Source: Bradyrhizobium sp. CCGB12 (GTDB lineage: Bacteria; Pseudomonadota; Alphaproteobacteria; Rhizobiales; Xanthobacteraceae). From it: a DNA stretch of 64,000 nucleotides. The translations under genes were made by a program, and so were the position numbers. Below are positions 42,951 through 53,000 of the stretch, one piece after another. The stretch is from positions 4,278,001-4,342,000 of the forward strand of contig NZ_JANADO010000001.1 of NCBI RefSeq assembly GCF_024199845.1, read 5' to 3'. Numbering within the stretch: position 1 is the stretch's first letter; every line of letters begins with the position of its first letter. Below the pieces are notes generated by a model. That model was given only the letters and a program-made list of their open reading frames with translations. It had not been told where the DNA came from and did no database searches.

Positions 42951-43865
42951 ATGAGCAAATCGCTGCAAGACAAGGTCATCATCGTCACCGGCGCAGGCCG
43001 CGGCATCGGGCGGGAGATCGCGCTGCTCTGCGCCGGCGAGGGCGCCAAGGTCGTCGTCAACGATCCCGGAGGCGCCGCGGACGGTGCCGGCTCGAATGCT
43101 GCGCCCGCCGAGGAGGTGGTCGAGGAGATCAAGAAGCGCGGCGGCACCGCCGTCGCCAATTTCGAGTCGGTGGCGGAAGCGATCCCCGCGAGCAAGATCG
43201 TGAAGGCCGCGACCGATCATTTCGGCCGGCTCGACGGCGTCGTCAACAACGCCGGCATCCTGCGCGACATGATCTTCCACAAGATGAGCGTCGAAGCCTT
43301 TGAGGCCGTCATCAAGGTTCATTTGATGGGCTCGTTCTACGTCTCCCACGCTGCCGCGCGGATCTTTCGCGAACAGGAGTCCGGCTCCTTCGTACACTTC
43401 ACCTCGACCTCGGGCCTGATCGGCAATTTCGGCCAAGCCAACTATGCCGCCGCCAAGCTCGGCATCGTCGGACTCTCCAAATCCATTGCGCTCGACATGG
43501 GCCGCTTCAACGTCCGCTCCAACTGCGTCTCGCCGTTCGCCTGGACCCGCATGATCGGCACCATCCCGACCGAGACCGAGGCCGAGAAGGCGCGCGTCGA
43601 GAAGATCAAGCAGATGGGACCGGAGAAGATCGCCCCGCTCTGCGGCTATCTGCTGGGCGATTCCGCCAAGGACGTCACCGGCCAGATCTTCGGCGTGCGC
43701 ATGAACGAGATCTTCCTGTTCAGCCAGAACCGTCCGATCCGCTCGGTGCAGCGGAACGAAGGCTGGACGCCGCAGTCGATCGCGGAACACGGCATGCCGG
43801 CGCTCAAGGGCTCGTTCTACAAGCTCGACCGCTCGGCCGACATCTTCACCTGGGATCCCGTGTAG
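42951..43865 (+). CDS. Short-chain dehydrogenase, hydroxyacyl-CoA dehydrogenase type
   Basis: A 304-residue SDR. The NAD(P) site is IIVTGAGRGIGREIALLCAG, and NNAGILRD and the catalytic NYAAAKLGIVGLSKS (Tyr-x3-Lys) are intact. An insertion with VNDPGGAADGAGSNAAPAEE near residue 35 and a C-terminal extension of about 50 residues are typical of the dehydrogenase part of multifunctional beta-oxidation (MFE-2-like) enzymes. GAGAGG precedes the ATG at 42951. It is the third gene of a DUF35-thiolase-SDR operon and likely oxidises the hydroxyacyl-CoA that the thiolase then cleaves. Confidence 0.9.
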   Translation: MSKSLQDKVIIVTGAGRGIGREIALLCAGEGAKVVVNDPGGAADGAGSNAAPAEEVVEEIKKRGGTAVANFESVAEAIPASKIVKAATDHFGRLDGVVNNAGILRDMIFHKMSVEAFEAVIKVHLMGSFYVSHAAARIFREQESGSFVHFTSTSGLIGNFGQANYAAAKLGIVGLSKSIALDMGRFNVRSNCVSPFAWTRMIGTIPTETEAEKARVEKIKQMGPEKIAPLCGYLLGDSAKDVTGQIFGVRMNEIFLFSQNRPIRSVQRNEGWTPQSIAEHGMPALKGSFYKLDRSADIFTWDPV

Positions 43866-43993
43866 GGATCCTGTCTAGTCGCGCTTCCGGCATCCCTGCC
43901 CTGCGATCTCTGGTTGCCTCGGCCAGAGATCGCCCCGCTTTACGCCCGAATGCGGTCGGATGGTGCCCTCCCAACAAACTTTGGGAGGAAACC

Positions 43994-45121
43994 ATGACAA
44001 GAATACTGACCAACACGAGCGACACGAGCGACACGACTGCAAGCGAGCGTGGTGGCCTCGGCCGCCGCGATGTTCTCAAAGGCGCGGCGACACTCGCCGC
44101 CTCCACCATCCTGGCGTCACAGGCCGATGCCCGCGACTTCGGCGCCAATGCCGAACCGCAGCGCTATCCCGACCCCGACATCGTCGCCATCGATCCCAAG
44201 CGCTTCAAGGCCAAGGTCGGCAACACCGCGATCAAGCGGCTCTACACCGGCTGCCTGTGGGCGGAGGGACCGGCGTGGAACGCGCAGGGACAATATCTCG
44301 TCTGGAGCGACATCCCCGCCAACCGGCAGCTTCGCTATCTCGACGATGACGGCCACATCTCCGAGCAGTTCCACAAGCCGTCGAACGAAGCCAACGGCAA
44401 CTCGTTCGACACCGAAGGACGCCAGCTCAGCGCGGAGCGCACGCGCCTCGTCCGCTACGAGCACGACGGCTCGGTCACGTCGCTGGCCGAGCAGGCCAAT
44501 GGCAAGCCGCTCAACGGCCCGAACGACATGGTCGTGCACCCCAATGACAAGGCGATCTGGTTCACCGATCCCGGCTATGGCGCGATCAGCATCTACGAGG
44601 GCAAGCTTGCCAATACCGGTTCGCTCCAGCCCCATCAGAAGGAAGCCGTCTATCGCCTGGACACCCAGACCGGGCAACTCGCGAAGGTCGCCGACGACCC
44701 GTTCAAGCCGAACGGCCTCGCCTTCAGCCACGACTACAAGAAGCTCTATGTCTGCGACACCGGCATCACGCATTATCCTGAAGCCAAAAACGTGGTGTGG
44801 TCCTACGACATCGACGGCCCAAAACTGTCGAACCCGAAGAAGCTGATCGACATGACACTCGACGGCAAGTCGGGCTTCCCCGACGGCCTGCGCGTCGACA
44901 CCGAGGGCAACATCTGGGTCGGTGCGGGCTGGGTCGGGCCCGGCTATGACGGCGTGCAGGTATTCGCACCGAACGATGGCGCGCGCATCGGCCAGATCCT
45001 GCTGCCCGAGACCTGCGCCAATGTCTGCTTCGGCGGCAAGAAGCGCAACCGCCTGTTCATGACCGCGAGCCAGTCGCTCTATGCGGTCTATGTGGAGACG
45101 CAGGGGGCGCATTTCTGCTGA
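43994..45121 (+). CDS. Exported SMP-30/gluconolactonase-like protein
   Basis: A 375-residue six-bladed beta-propeller lactonase. A Tat signal peptide is present (residues 20-46: GRRDVLKGAATLAASTILAS, twin Arg at 24-25), so it is exported folded to the periplasm. Metal-site blocks are YTGCLWAEGPAWNAQGQYLV (Glu), EANGNSFDTEGR (Asn), LNGPNDMVVHPNDKAIWFTD (Asn) and GFPDGLRVDTEGNIWVGAGW (Asp). Substrates in this family include sugar lactones and other esters. GGGAGGAAA precedes the ATG. A 128-base gap separates it from the SDR gene, so it may have its own promoter. Confidence 0.9.
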   Translation: MTRILTNTSDTSDTTASERGGLGRRDVLKGAATLAASTILASQADARDFGANAEPQRYPDPDIVAIDPKRFKAKVGNTAIKRLYTGCLWAEGPAWNAQGQYLVWSDIPANRQLRYLDDDGHISEQFHKPSNEANGNSFDTEGRQLSAERTRLVRYEHDGSVTSLAEQANGKPLNGPNDMVVHPNDKAIWFTDPGYGAISIYEGKLANTGSLQPHQKEAVYRLDTQTGQLAKVADDPFKPNGLAFSHDYKKLYVCDTGITHYPEAKNVVWSYDIDGPKLSNPKKLIDMTLDGKSGFPDGLRVDTEGNIWVGAGWVGPGYDGVQVFAPNDGARIGQILLPETCANVCFGGKKRNRLFMTASQSLYAVYVETQGAHFC

Positions 45122-45139
45122 GCACGCACGCTCTCTCCT

Positions 45140-45225
45140 CGTCATGCCCGGGCTTGACCCGGGCATCCACGTCTGTCTGCAATTGCTGAAGCGCGTGGAT
45201 GGCCGGGTCAAGCCCGGCCATGACG
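45140..45225. repeat. Palindromic repeat (CGTCATGCCCGGGC family)
   Basis: An 86-base dyad: CGTCATGCCCGGGCTTGACC and GGGCATCCACG pair with the CGTGGATGGCCGGGTC...AAGCCCGGCCATGACG half. It lies between the convergent SMP-30 and ppc genes and could end both transcripts. A related copy is at 56408-56497. Confidence 0.85.
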
Positions 45226-45241
45226 ACCGAGGGAGTAGCTC

Positions 45242-48040
45242 TCACCCCGTATTCCTCAACCCCGCCGAAATGCCGTTGATGGTCAGCTGAATCCCGCGCA
45301 GCACCTGCTCGTCCGGGTTCTGCGCGCGGTGCTCCTTGAGCAGCTCGACCTGCACGTGGTTGAGCGGGTCGAGATAGGGGAAACGGTGGCGCACGGAGCG
45401 CTCCAGCAGCGGATTGCTCTGAAGCAATCGGTCCTGGCCCATGATGTCGAGCAGCGTCTCGATGCACGAATGCCATTCGCGGCGGATGCGGCCGAAGATT
45501 TTTTCGCGCAGGGCCTCATCCGGCACGAGCTCGGCATAGCGCGAGGCGATCGCGATCGAGCTCTTGGCGAGCACCATGTCCATGTTCGACAACAGCATGC
45601 GAAAGAACGGCCATTCCCTGTAGAGCTCTTTCAGGAACGGCATGCCCTGTTGCGGATGCTCCGCGATCCATTGCTCGACTGCGCTGCCAAAGCCGTACCA
45701 GCCCGGCAGCATCAGGCGGCACTGCGCCCAGGAGAACACCCAGGGAATCGCACGCAGATCCTCGATGGCGCGGGTCTTCTTGCGCGAGGCCGGCCGGCTG
45801 CCGATGTTGAGCGTTGCGATCTCGTTGATGACGGTCGAGGACCAGAAATAATCGACGAAACCGTCGGTCTCGTAGACGAGGCCGCGATAGGCCTTGAAGG
45901 CGAGGTTCGACAATTCGTCCATCGCGCTCAGATATTCGCGGCGCGGCGCGCTCTGGCGCGGATGCAGGAGACTCGCTTCAAGCGTCGCCGCGGCGAGAAT
46001 TTCCAGATTGTTACGGCCGACCTCGGCGTTGGAATATTTCGACGAGATGATTTCGCCCTGCTCGGTGATGCGGATTTGGCCGTTCACGGCGCCGCCGGGC
46101 TGGGCGATGATGGCATCATAGCTCGGTCCGCCGCCGCGGCCGACCGAGCCGCCGCGGCCGTGGAACAGGCGCAGGCGCACGCCGTGGCGCTCGAACACGT
46201 CGACGAGGCCGATCTCGGCCTTGTAGAGCTCCCAGCCCGATGTGACGAAGCCGCCATCCTTGTTGCTGTCGGAATAGCCGAGCATGACCTCCTGGACGCT
46301 GCCGCGGCTGTCGACGAGGCGGCGGTAATCGTGCAGCGACAACATGCGGTCCATGATGCCGCTCGAGGCCTGCAAATCCTCGATGGTCTCGAACAGCGGC
46401 ACGACATTGATGGCGCTGCGTCCGGAGGGATGGACGAGGCCGACCTCCTTCAAGAGCACGGCGACCTCGAGCATGTCGGACATGCCCTTGCACATCGAGA
46501 TGATGCACTGAGGAATGGCGTCCGAGCCGAATTTCGCATGCGCTTCTGCTGCGGCATGGAACACGTTGAGCTCGCCCATGGTCTCGTCGCTGTATTTGAC
46601 GAATGGCGAGACCAGCGAGCGCGTGGAGCGCAACTCGTTGGTGAGCAGCGAAATGCGGGCATCCTCGCCGAGCGCGAGATAGGACATGCCGGGGTTCGCG
46701 GCATCCATCAGCTCGGCGATGGTGCGCTCGTGCACGGCCGAATTCTGCCGGATGTCGAGCCGCGCCAGGTGGAAGCCGAAGCAGTCCACCGCGCGCCGCA
46801 AGAGCCGCAGCCGGCCGCGGGCGATGACGCGGGCATTGTTGAAGATCAGCGACCGGTGCAGCACGTCGAGATCGGCTTGCAGCTCCCTGACGCTCTCGTA
46901 GGGCTTGCCCTTGCCGACCGGCCGCCGGGTGATCTCGACGTCGAGCATTTCGGCCGTCGCGGTGAGCCGCGCATAGATGCCGGAGACCGCGAGGCGATAG
47001 GGCTCGCCGCTCCGATGCGGCGAGGTGTCCGGCGAGCGCTCCGCCAGCGTGCGCAGCTCCTCGGAGACGTCGGCAAGATGGGCCGCGATCGACAGCTCGG
47101 AGCCGAGCACGTGCAGCTCGTTCAGATAGAACTGCATGACGCGGCTCGACTGCAGCCGCAGCGTGCCGCGCATGACGTCGGCGGTGACGAAGGGATTGCC
47201 GTCGCGATCGCCGCCGATCCAGCTGCCCATGCGCAGGAACGAGGCGAGCTCGCCTGCCGCCGCCTCGCCGCCCTCCTCCAGCCGGTCTTCCAGCGCGTTG
47301 ACCAGGCGCGGCACCTCGCGCAGGAAGGTGTAGTCGTAGAAGGCCAGGCCGTTGGAGACCTCGTCGAGCACGGTGAGCTTGGTCCGGCGCAGGAGGTTGG
47401 TCTGCCACAGCGTCAGCACCTCCCGGCGAAGCTGCTCGTCGCTTGCGGCGGCCTCCTCCGCGGTCAGCGCGACGCGCTCGCGGCGGTCGAGCAGGGCTGC
47501 GACCTCCATCTCGCGGTCCATGGTGCTCTTGCGGCGGACCTCGGTCGGGTGTGCGGTCAGCACCGGGCTGACCATCGCGGACTTGAAGAAGGCGCGAAGT
47601 GCGTCGGCGCCGATGCCCGCCGCCTTGGCGTGGGCGAGCGTTTCCGCCAGCACGCCTGAGCCGCCGCTCTGGGCCGCGCCGCGGGCGCGCATCTGGCGGA
47701 TGTTGTTCTGGTCCTCGGCAATGTTGGCGAGGTGAGAGAAATAGCTGAAGGCGCGGACGATCCGTACCGTCTCGGAGGTCGACATGCTGTCGAGGATCTG
47801 CTCGAGCTCGCGGCGGGCCAGCCGGTCCTCGTCGCGGTGGAACCGGATCGAGGTCTGGCGGATGCGCTCGACCAGGTCGAACACATCGGCGCCCTCCTGG
47901 TCGCGCACAGTATCGCCCAGGATGCGCCCGAGCAGGCGGATGTCATCGCGCAGCCGCGCCTCCGCTTCCATCGCCTGGACGTCCTCAGGACGGTTGGGGC
48001 GAAGCTCATTGGCGTCGGATGGTATGGTCTGGAGGGACAT
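45242..48040 (-). CDS. ppc: Phosphoenolpyruvate carboxylase
   Basis: A 932-residue biotin-independent carboxylase that makes oxaloacetate from PEP and bicarbonate, an anaplerotic cytoplasmic enzyme. Catalytic motifs are [18 protein letters not shown], the mobile loop [24 protein letters not shown] and the conserved C-terminus ISAGLRNTG needed for activity. The length is normal and no truncation is seen. The ATG at 48040 has GGAGGGA-like sequence nearby. It is flanked by repeats on both sides and is not in an operon. Confidence 0.98.
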   Translation of the reverse strand: MSLQTIPSDANELRPNRPEDVQAMEAEARLRDDIRLLGRILGDTVRDQEGADVFDLVERIRQTSIRFHRDEDRLARRELEQILDSMSTSETVRIVRAFSYFSHLANIAEDQNNIRQMRARGAAQSGGSGVLAETLAHAKAAGIGADALRAFFKSAMVSPVLTAHPTEVRRKSTMDREMEVAALLDRRERVALTAEEAAASDEQLRREVLTLWQTNLLRRTKLTVLDEVSNGLAFYDYTFLREVPRLVNALEDRLEEGGEAAAGELASFLRMGSWIGGDRDGNPFVTADVMRGTLRLQSSRVMQFYLNELHVLGSELSIAAHLADVSEELRTLAERSPDTSPHRSGEPYRLAVSGIYARLTATAEMLDVEITRRPVGKGKPYESVRELQADLDVLHRSLIFNNARVIARGRLRLLRRAVDCFGFHLARLDIRQNSAVHERTIAELMDAANPGMSYLALGEDARISLLTNELRSTRSLVSPFVKYSDETMGELNVFHAAAEAHAKFGSDAIPQCIISMCKGMSDMLEVAVLLKEVGLVHPSGRSAINVVPLFETIEDLQASSGIMDRMLSLHDYRRLVDSRGSVQEVMLGYSDSNKDGGFVTSGWELYKAEIGLVDVFERHGVRLRLFHGRGGSVGRGGGPSYDAIIAQPGGAVNGQIRITEQGEIISSKYSNAEVGRNNLEILAAATLEASLLHPRQSAPRREYLSAMDELSNLAFKAYRGLVYETDGFVDYFWSSTVINEIATLNIGSRPASRKKTRAIEDLRAIPWVFSWAQCRLMLPGWYGFGSAVEQWIAEHPQQGMPFLKELYREWPFFRMLLSNMDMVLAKSSIAIASRYAELVPDEALREKIFGRIRREWHSCIETLLDIMGQDRLLQSNPLLERSVRHRFPYLDPLNHVQVELLKEHRAQNPDEQVLRGIQLTINGISAGLRNTG

Positions 48041-48109
48041 GGCTGGCTCCGCTTCTAGAGCACCTTGGCTCCCCGGTCCGGAGGAGTGTGCGATATTTTT
48101 CTACCGCAG

Positions 48110-48480
48110 TGCAAGATGAACTTGGTGGCGGCGCGGCAACATCGCTGACCGTCGCCGAATGGGCCTCGCGGCGGCGCGCGCACGTTCTCGGTCTCGCGGC
48201 GCGAGCGCCCGAAGCTTTGCTGTCCGTTTCACCCTCGTCGAAGGGCGCAGGGGAAGGCCGGGCGCCGGCTGGCACCCAGGGTCCGCACGCGAAAAACGCA
48301 CGCGGGGTGACCACAGGTGACGCCGGGAGATCCCGGCCTTCCCTGTGCAACGGTTTACGGCTTATGGCGCGCTCTCCCCGGGGAGCGATGCACTATTGCC
48401 CCCGTAGCCTTGCGGATGATTGGTGCGCGCACCCGGTTGGGCCGCTTCACCACCGCAAGCCTTGACGCACAGCCACAAGC
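48110..48480. repeat. Long structured non-coding block, probably a dispersed repeat
   Basis: This 370-base block fills most of the ppc-hydrolase gap (48041-48506) and has no credible gene. It contains several short hairpins, for example CTCTCCCCGGGGAGCG at 48372-48387 and GGCGCCGGC near 48260. I recall very similar blocks recurring between genes in other Bradyrhizobium genomes, usually mis-annotated as small proteins, but no second copy is in this window. It lies at the left edge of the lower-G+C accessory stretch. Confidence 0.45.
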
Positions 48481-48506
48481 CGAAACGGCGTCTTGCCATC
48501 CGCTGC

Positions 48507-49784
48507 CTACTGAACCTGCGCTCGCAGCGCATTCCAAAGAGCAAACACCTCAGCGGTTGCGGGTTGCCCACCGCTGAGCGCGGTTTGCACAAGGACAAGC
48601 TTTAGGTCCGGGTCGACAAAGACAAACTGTCCGCGAATGCCCTGCAGCGCGAAACGCCTAGTGTCTGCGGAATACCAGACTTGATAACCGTACTTCGCCA
48701 GCGGTGAGCCTGTGGGAAGCGCGTCAGCAGCCGATGCCTTAAGCCAATCTGCAGGGACGACGGTCTTCCCATTCCAAATGCCGTGATTGGCCAGCATCAG
48801 ACCAAGGCGCGCCCAGTCGCGCAGAACCGCATTGACATAGGCAAACGTTATTTCCTGTCCGGTCGCATCGATGTTCCACGTTGCATCGGCTTCCGCTCCC
48901 AGTGGATGCCAAAGCTTTTCGGAAGCGTAGTCAGATACGGTTCGCTTGGTGGCGGCCGCGAGCACGAGGCCCAGCACGAGCGATTCAGCTGACGAATAAG
49001 AGAAACGCACGCCGGGGGGAGAGAGACGGGTGTCGAACTGCTTCACCGCAGCGAGGCTGCCGGGGGAGCCTGGCTCAATCGTCAGACGTGCCAGCTTGCT
49101 AATATCGCTGGATCTATTGTCGTAGTCTTCCGAGAATGCAACACCGGAGGCCATCAGCAGCAGCGCCTTGATCGGCGTGCGCCCGTATTCGGTGTCCTTC
49201 AAACCAGAGACGTAGGTTCCCGCCAAGTCATCCACGGACGCGATGGCGTTCTCTTTCAGGGCGATGCCGATCAGGAGGCCAACCACCGTCTTCGCCAACG
49301 AGAAGGACGTCAGACGATCCGTATCAGTGCGACCGTACTGATAGCGCTCGACCAGAATCGTATTGTCTTTCGCAATCAATAGGCCCGTGACCGGTTGGCG
49401 GTTGAGGTAGTCGTCAAGCGTCAGCTTGAGCCCGGCGAAGCCATAGTGAATGACGGGTTCGTTCGCTGCGCGAGCCAGCGGGATTGACTGTTTCGGAGCA
49501 GTGATGGTGCGTGCAGGAAACAGCGTGTCATACCGGCTCAGCGCACCTACCCGGCAGCCCTTTTGATCAACATAGTCGATGCCCTTGCAACTCGGATATC
49601 CCTCCTTCTGGCCGAATTCGTCTGCAGCCGGTCCATCCGCACGAAAGCGGGGACTGGCGGCTTGTGGTGCCGGCGCTGCTTGGGCGAAGGCGCGATGCGA
49701 ATTCAGCGTGAGCGCATCTGGAAGGAGGGGGAATGCCATCGCACTGGCGACGCAAAGTAGCCGCTTGAAGCCTCGTCCAGTCAT
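48507..49784 (-). CDS. Exported serine hydrolase, beta-lactamase class C fold
   Basis: A 425-residue protein with an N-terminal signal/anchor (about residues 8-35) and a disulfide-rich spacer (Cys66, Cys77). The beta-lactamase/esterase domain has Ser162-Leu-Ala-Lys165 as the SxxK centre (LTSFSLAKTVVGLLIG), a YSS variant of the YxN motif (VRFSYSSAESLVLG) and a late QGIRGQFVFVDPDLKLV strand. It resembles 6-aminohexanoate-dimer-hydrolase/EstB-like enzymes more than true beta-lactamases. ATG 49784 is preferred over TTG 49799; neither has a clear ribosome site. G+C is visibly lower than in ppc. No neighbour explains its substrate. Confidence 0.85.
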   Translation of the reverse strand: MTGRGFKRLLCVASAMAFPLLPDALTLNSHRAFAQAAPAPQAASPRFRADGPAADEFGQKEGYPSCKGIDYVDQKGCRVGALSRYDTLFPARTITAPKQSIPLARAANEPVIHYGFAGLKLTLDDYLNRQPVTGLLIAKDNTILVERYQYGRTDTDRLTSFSLAKTVVGLLIGIALKENAIASVDDLAGTYVSGLKDTEYGRTPIKALLLMASGVAFSEDYDNRSSDISKLARLTIEPGSPGSLAAVKQFDTRLSPPGVRFSYSSAESLVLGLVLAAATKRTVSDYASEKLWHPLGAEADATWNIDATGQEITFAYVNAVLRDWARLGLMLANHGIWNGKTVVPADWLKASAADALPTGSPLAKYGYQVWYSADTRRFALQGIRGQFVFVDPDLKLVLVQTALSGGQPATAEVFALWNALRAQVQ

Positions 49785-49949
49785 TGAGAAAGCACCCAAA
49801 GCAAATGAAGCTGCCGAAGATCATAATTGACCCTCATGCGTTGACCAATGTCGGCTTCGGGTCTTGGTTGTGTGGAAACGAACGCCCCGCAAGCTGAACG
49901 ACTTCCGCTCCACACCGCCGGAGGTCGACATCGATGGTTCCGCGCCTAG

Positions 49950-50004
49950 GCCGGCACGATGACCTTTCCGATCGGCCAGAGCGCAATGCCCGCGAGCTTC
50001 AGAT
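49950..50004. repeat. Left direct repeat: duplicated 3' end of yccF
   Basis: These 55 bases are identical to 54279-54333. On the minus strand they encode the YccF C-terminus KLAGIALWPIGKVIVPA followed here by TAG (TGA at the right copy). Weaker similarity continues leftward to about 49883 (matching about 54205). No rest of a yccF gene adjoins it. This is the pattern left when a segment inserts at, or duplicates, the 3' end of a gene. Confidence 0.85.
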
Positions 50005-50039
50005 TGCTCTGGCACTCCCGTCAACGACAGTGCAACGCT

Positions 50040-53000
50040 TCAAATCAGCAGATCATGAGACGCAGGTACAATGGCATGATGCGCACCGTTATTGCCGTCG
50101 TTGGCCGCGTGTTCCTCCAGTCCATTGGGGAGTGCTTTGACGATCATCTCGAGGTTCGCTTCCTGACCGCGCGGAACGTGCGCATCGAGTGGATTGTGGA
50201 GCTCTTTAGGCTCAACTGCCGCGACGAGAGTGGCAGGAGTTGCCTCGCGATCGAAGCGAAACACCAGTTCTCGATCCACTCCGCCAGTCTCGGGCGCAGC
50301 CTTAGCCGGCTGTGGGGCTTCTAATGCGATTGCAGCAGATGGCGCAACGTGCTCCGAATTTCCGCGTCCGGCGTGATCGCCGCTTGCGACGCTCGGTTTG
50401 ACAATCTCGGCTGCTGACGCGTTTGCAGAGGTCGAGGGTAGATCGTGCCCCGAATTGCCGTGCTCCACGACGGCTGGTTCTGCCGTTTTTGAGACCGCCG
50501 ACGCGCTCGCAGCGTCCGAAGCCGGAGCGCGATGCTCGGCGCCTTTGCCGACACCATTTCCGGAGATGAAGTCAGCCTCAGCCACATCCGTGGTCGCCGT
50601 CTTTGCCGACCCTGGCTCCGAAGCGTGATGCGAATTACCGCGGTCCGCGCTAGCGGCCGTTGCGGCGATCTCGGCTGCTTCCGGCGCTTTTGCAGAGGTC
50701 GAGTGCCCCGAGTTGCCGTGTTCGACACCGCCTGGTTCTGCCGTCTTCTTTGGCCCTGGCGGATCGTCCGAAGCCTCGCGATGATGCTCCTTGTCATGGC
50801 CGACGCCGTTGCCCGGATTGGACTTCGCTTCGGCCATCTCTGTGGCCGCCTTTGCGGACCCTGGCTCCGAAGCGTGCTGCGAGTTACCGCGCTCGGCGCT
50901 AGCGGCCGTTGCGGCGATCTCGGCTGCTTCCGGCGCTTTTGCAGAGGTCGAGTGCCCCGAGTTGCCGTGTTCGACACCGCCTGGTTCTGCCGTCTTCTTT
51001 GGCCCTGGCGGATCGTCCGAAGCCTCGCGATCATGCTCCTTGTCATGGCCGACGCCGTTGCCCGGACTGGACTTCGCTTCGGCCATCTCTGTGGCCGCCT
51101 TTGCAGACCCTTGCTCCGAAGCGTGCTGCGAGTTACCGCGTTCCGCGCTATCGGCCGTTGCGGCGATCCCGGCTGCTTCCGGCGCTTTTGCAGAGGTCGA
51201 GTGCCCCGAGTTGCCGTGTTCGACGCCGCCTGGTTCTGCCGTCTTCTTTGAGCCTGGCGACCCGTCCGAAGCCTGCGAATGATGCTCCTTGTCATGGCCG
51301 ACGCCGATGCCCGGGCTGGACTTCGCTTCGGCCATCTCTGTGGCCGCCTTTGCAGACCCTTGCTCCGAAGCGTGCTGCGAGTTACCGCGCTCCGCGCTAT
51401 CGGCCGTTGCGGCGCTCGGTTCGACGGTTTCGTTCTGCCCGGTCGACAAAACGTCGGTGTCCGCATTGATCGGCTCACTCTTCAATGCGGGATTTTCAAC
51501 TGCCGGAACCGTCGCGCTCTGAGCAAGCGCGATTGATGATACGTGAGCCGACACGCCAGACGCACCAGCGCTCTCTTCCGTCGCATCCGTCGAATCAGTC
51601 GTGAAGGTTCTGAACTGCGTCGACGCCCCGAAGCCGGTCCGAGTCTGCCCGAAGTGGAAGCTCAAGCCGGCGTCGGCCAGAACGCTCCAAACTCCAGCCG
51701 TCCCAAGTGTGCTCTCGCTCGACCCGACGATGCCATGGACATTACCCGTACTCAGAACAGTCTCATCGGTCGCTTTCGCCGATGTCAGCGCTCCTTCGAG
51801 CTGCTCCAAGGTGGCCGCGACAGCCGCGCCATCCGGCTGGGAGACGACATCCGCCTCCGCAATGGCGACGATCCCCTGCAGATGGAATTCCAGCAGGCCG
51901 CGATCCCCGATATCGAGGGTGCGATCGGTCGGATTCACATAGACGATCGTTTCATTGCTTGCGGCGTCGTAGGCCCAGGCGACGGTACGTGGCGGTATAG
52001 ACTTGGTTGCTGCTGTCATATGCAGCCAAGCAAGCGCTCCGAAAGCCGCAAGATTTATCCTGCTCGACCCAGATGCGAAATCGAAGACGGAGTCGGGGGA
52101 GGTCAAATTGGAATCGATATTGGAGCGATAAACAACGTGTTCACCAACGTTGCCGCCCATAGCTTGATCGCGGCCATCTCCGCCAATACTGGTCTCGTGA
52201 CGAAAATCCACCAAGTCAGGCGGTTTTTGGAGATTGTCGTCTGCGGCGACATGACTCATTTGGCGCTGAGCGCCGTCTCCAGTGACACTTTGGTTTTCCG
52301 TGGTCACAGACGCCGACGGCAGGCGGAAATCGTGCGCAAGGAAACCCGGGGCTGAGTTGTCTGCATGATTTGCATCGGCATTGGTGATCGCGGCCAGTGT
52401 TGTGGTCGCATTCTCTCCGGTGACGACCACGAAGCTGTCGATTGACGCTTGATCCGGGTCATGCGACTGCGCAGCGAGATGGGGGTCTTGCAGAGCGTAG
52501 ATCAACGCACCGGCGAGAGTGGCGAACGTGCCATACCCTCCCTGAATCAACATCGGCTTGGAAGCAAGCGGCGGGAATTGATGTTCCGGGGCCGGGTCAG
52601 CCCCAATCCGTGTGTCGCTGGTTCCTCGCAGCAAAGGCGTGGGAAGATTGAGCGTGCTCGATCCAGCAGGACCGTAGTCTTTCCACGATATCGCGCCCAA
52701 GGATTGCTCAGCCGCGCGCAACGCTTCGGTTGCCGCCGCCGGGCTCGTAACATGGCTCAGCTTGGCAAAGAAGTCTCTCTGGGTAAGCGGGGGCGTCTCG
52801 GCGGATTCCCAGACGATGAGGTGCCGGAGGATAGCTTTTTTCCAGGGCTCATATTCGCCGTTCTCGCCCGCGTGGACGATGCTGCCGTCATTCGGAAGCA
52901 TGTCGTTCGCTTCCGCAGCCTTGAGTTCGTCCGCAATGGCGACCGCCAGAAAGGCCAGCGCGAGCGTGCCGAAGCCGGAGGGGCGTTGTAACAACGCGAG

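Noticed and set aside
45329..47659. 776-codon plus-strand frame antisense to ppc
   Set aside because: It is the shadow of a fully conserved PEP carboxylase gene; composition is atypical for a protein.
48507..49784. True class C beta-lactamase
   Set aside because: It has SxxK, but the YxN motif reads YSS and a clear KTG triad near the end is not seen. Esterase or amide-hydrolase function is more likely.
50379..51404. CRISPR array or satellite DNA
   Set aside because: The repeat units are 249 bp, adjacent without spacers, in frame within a long gene, and encode a protein repeat.
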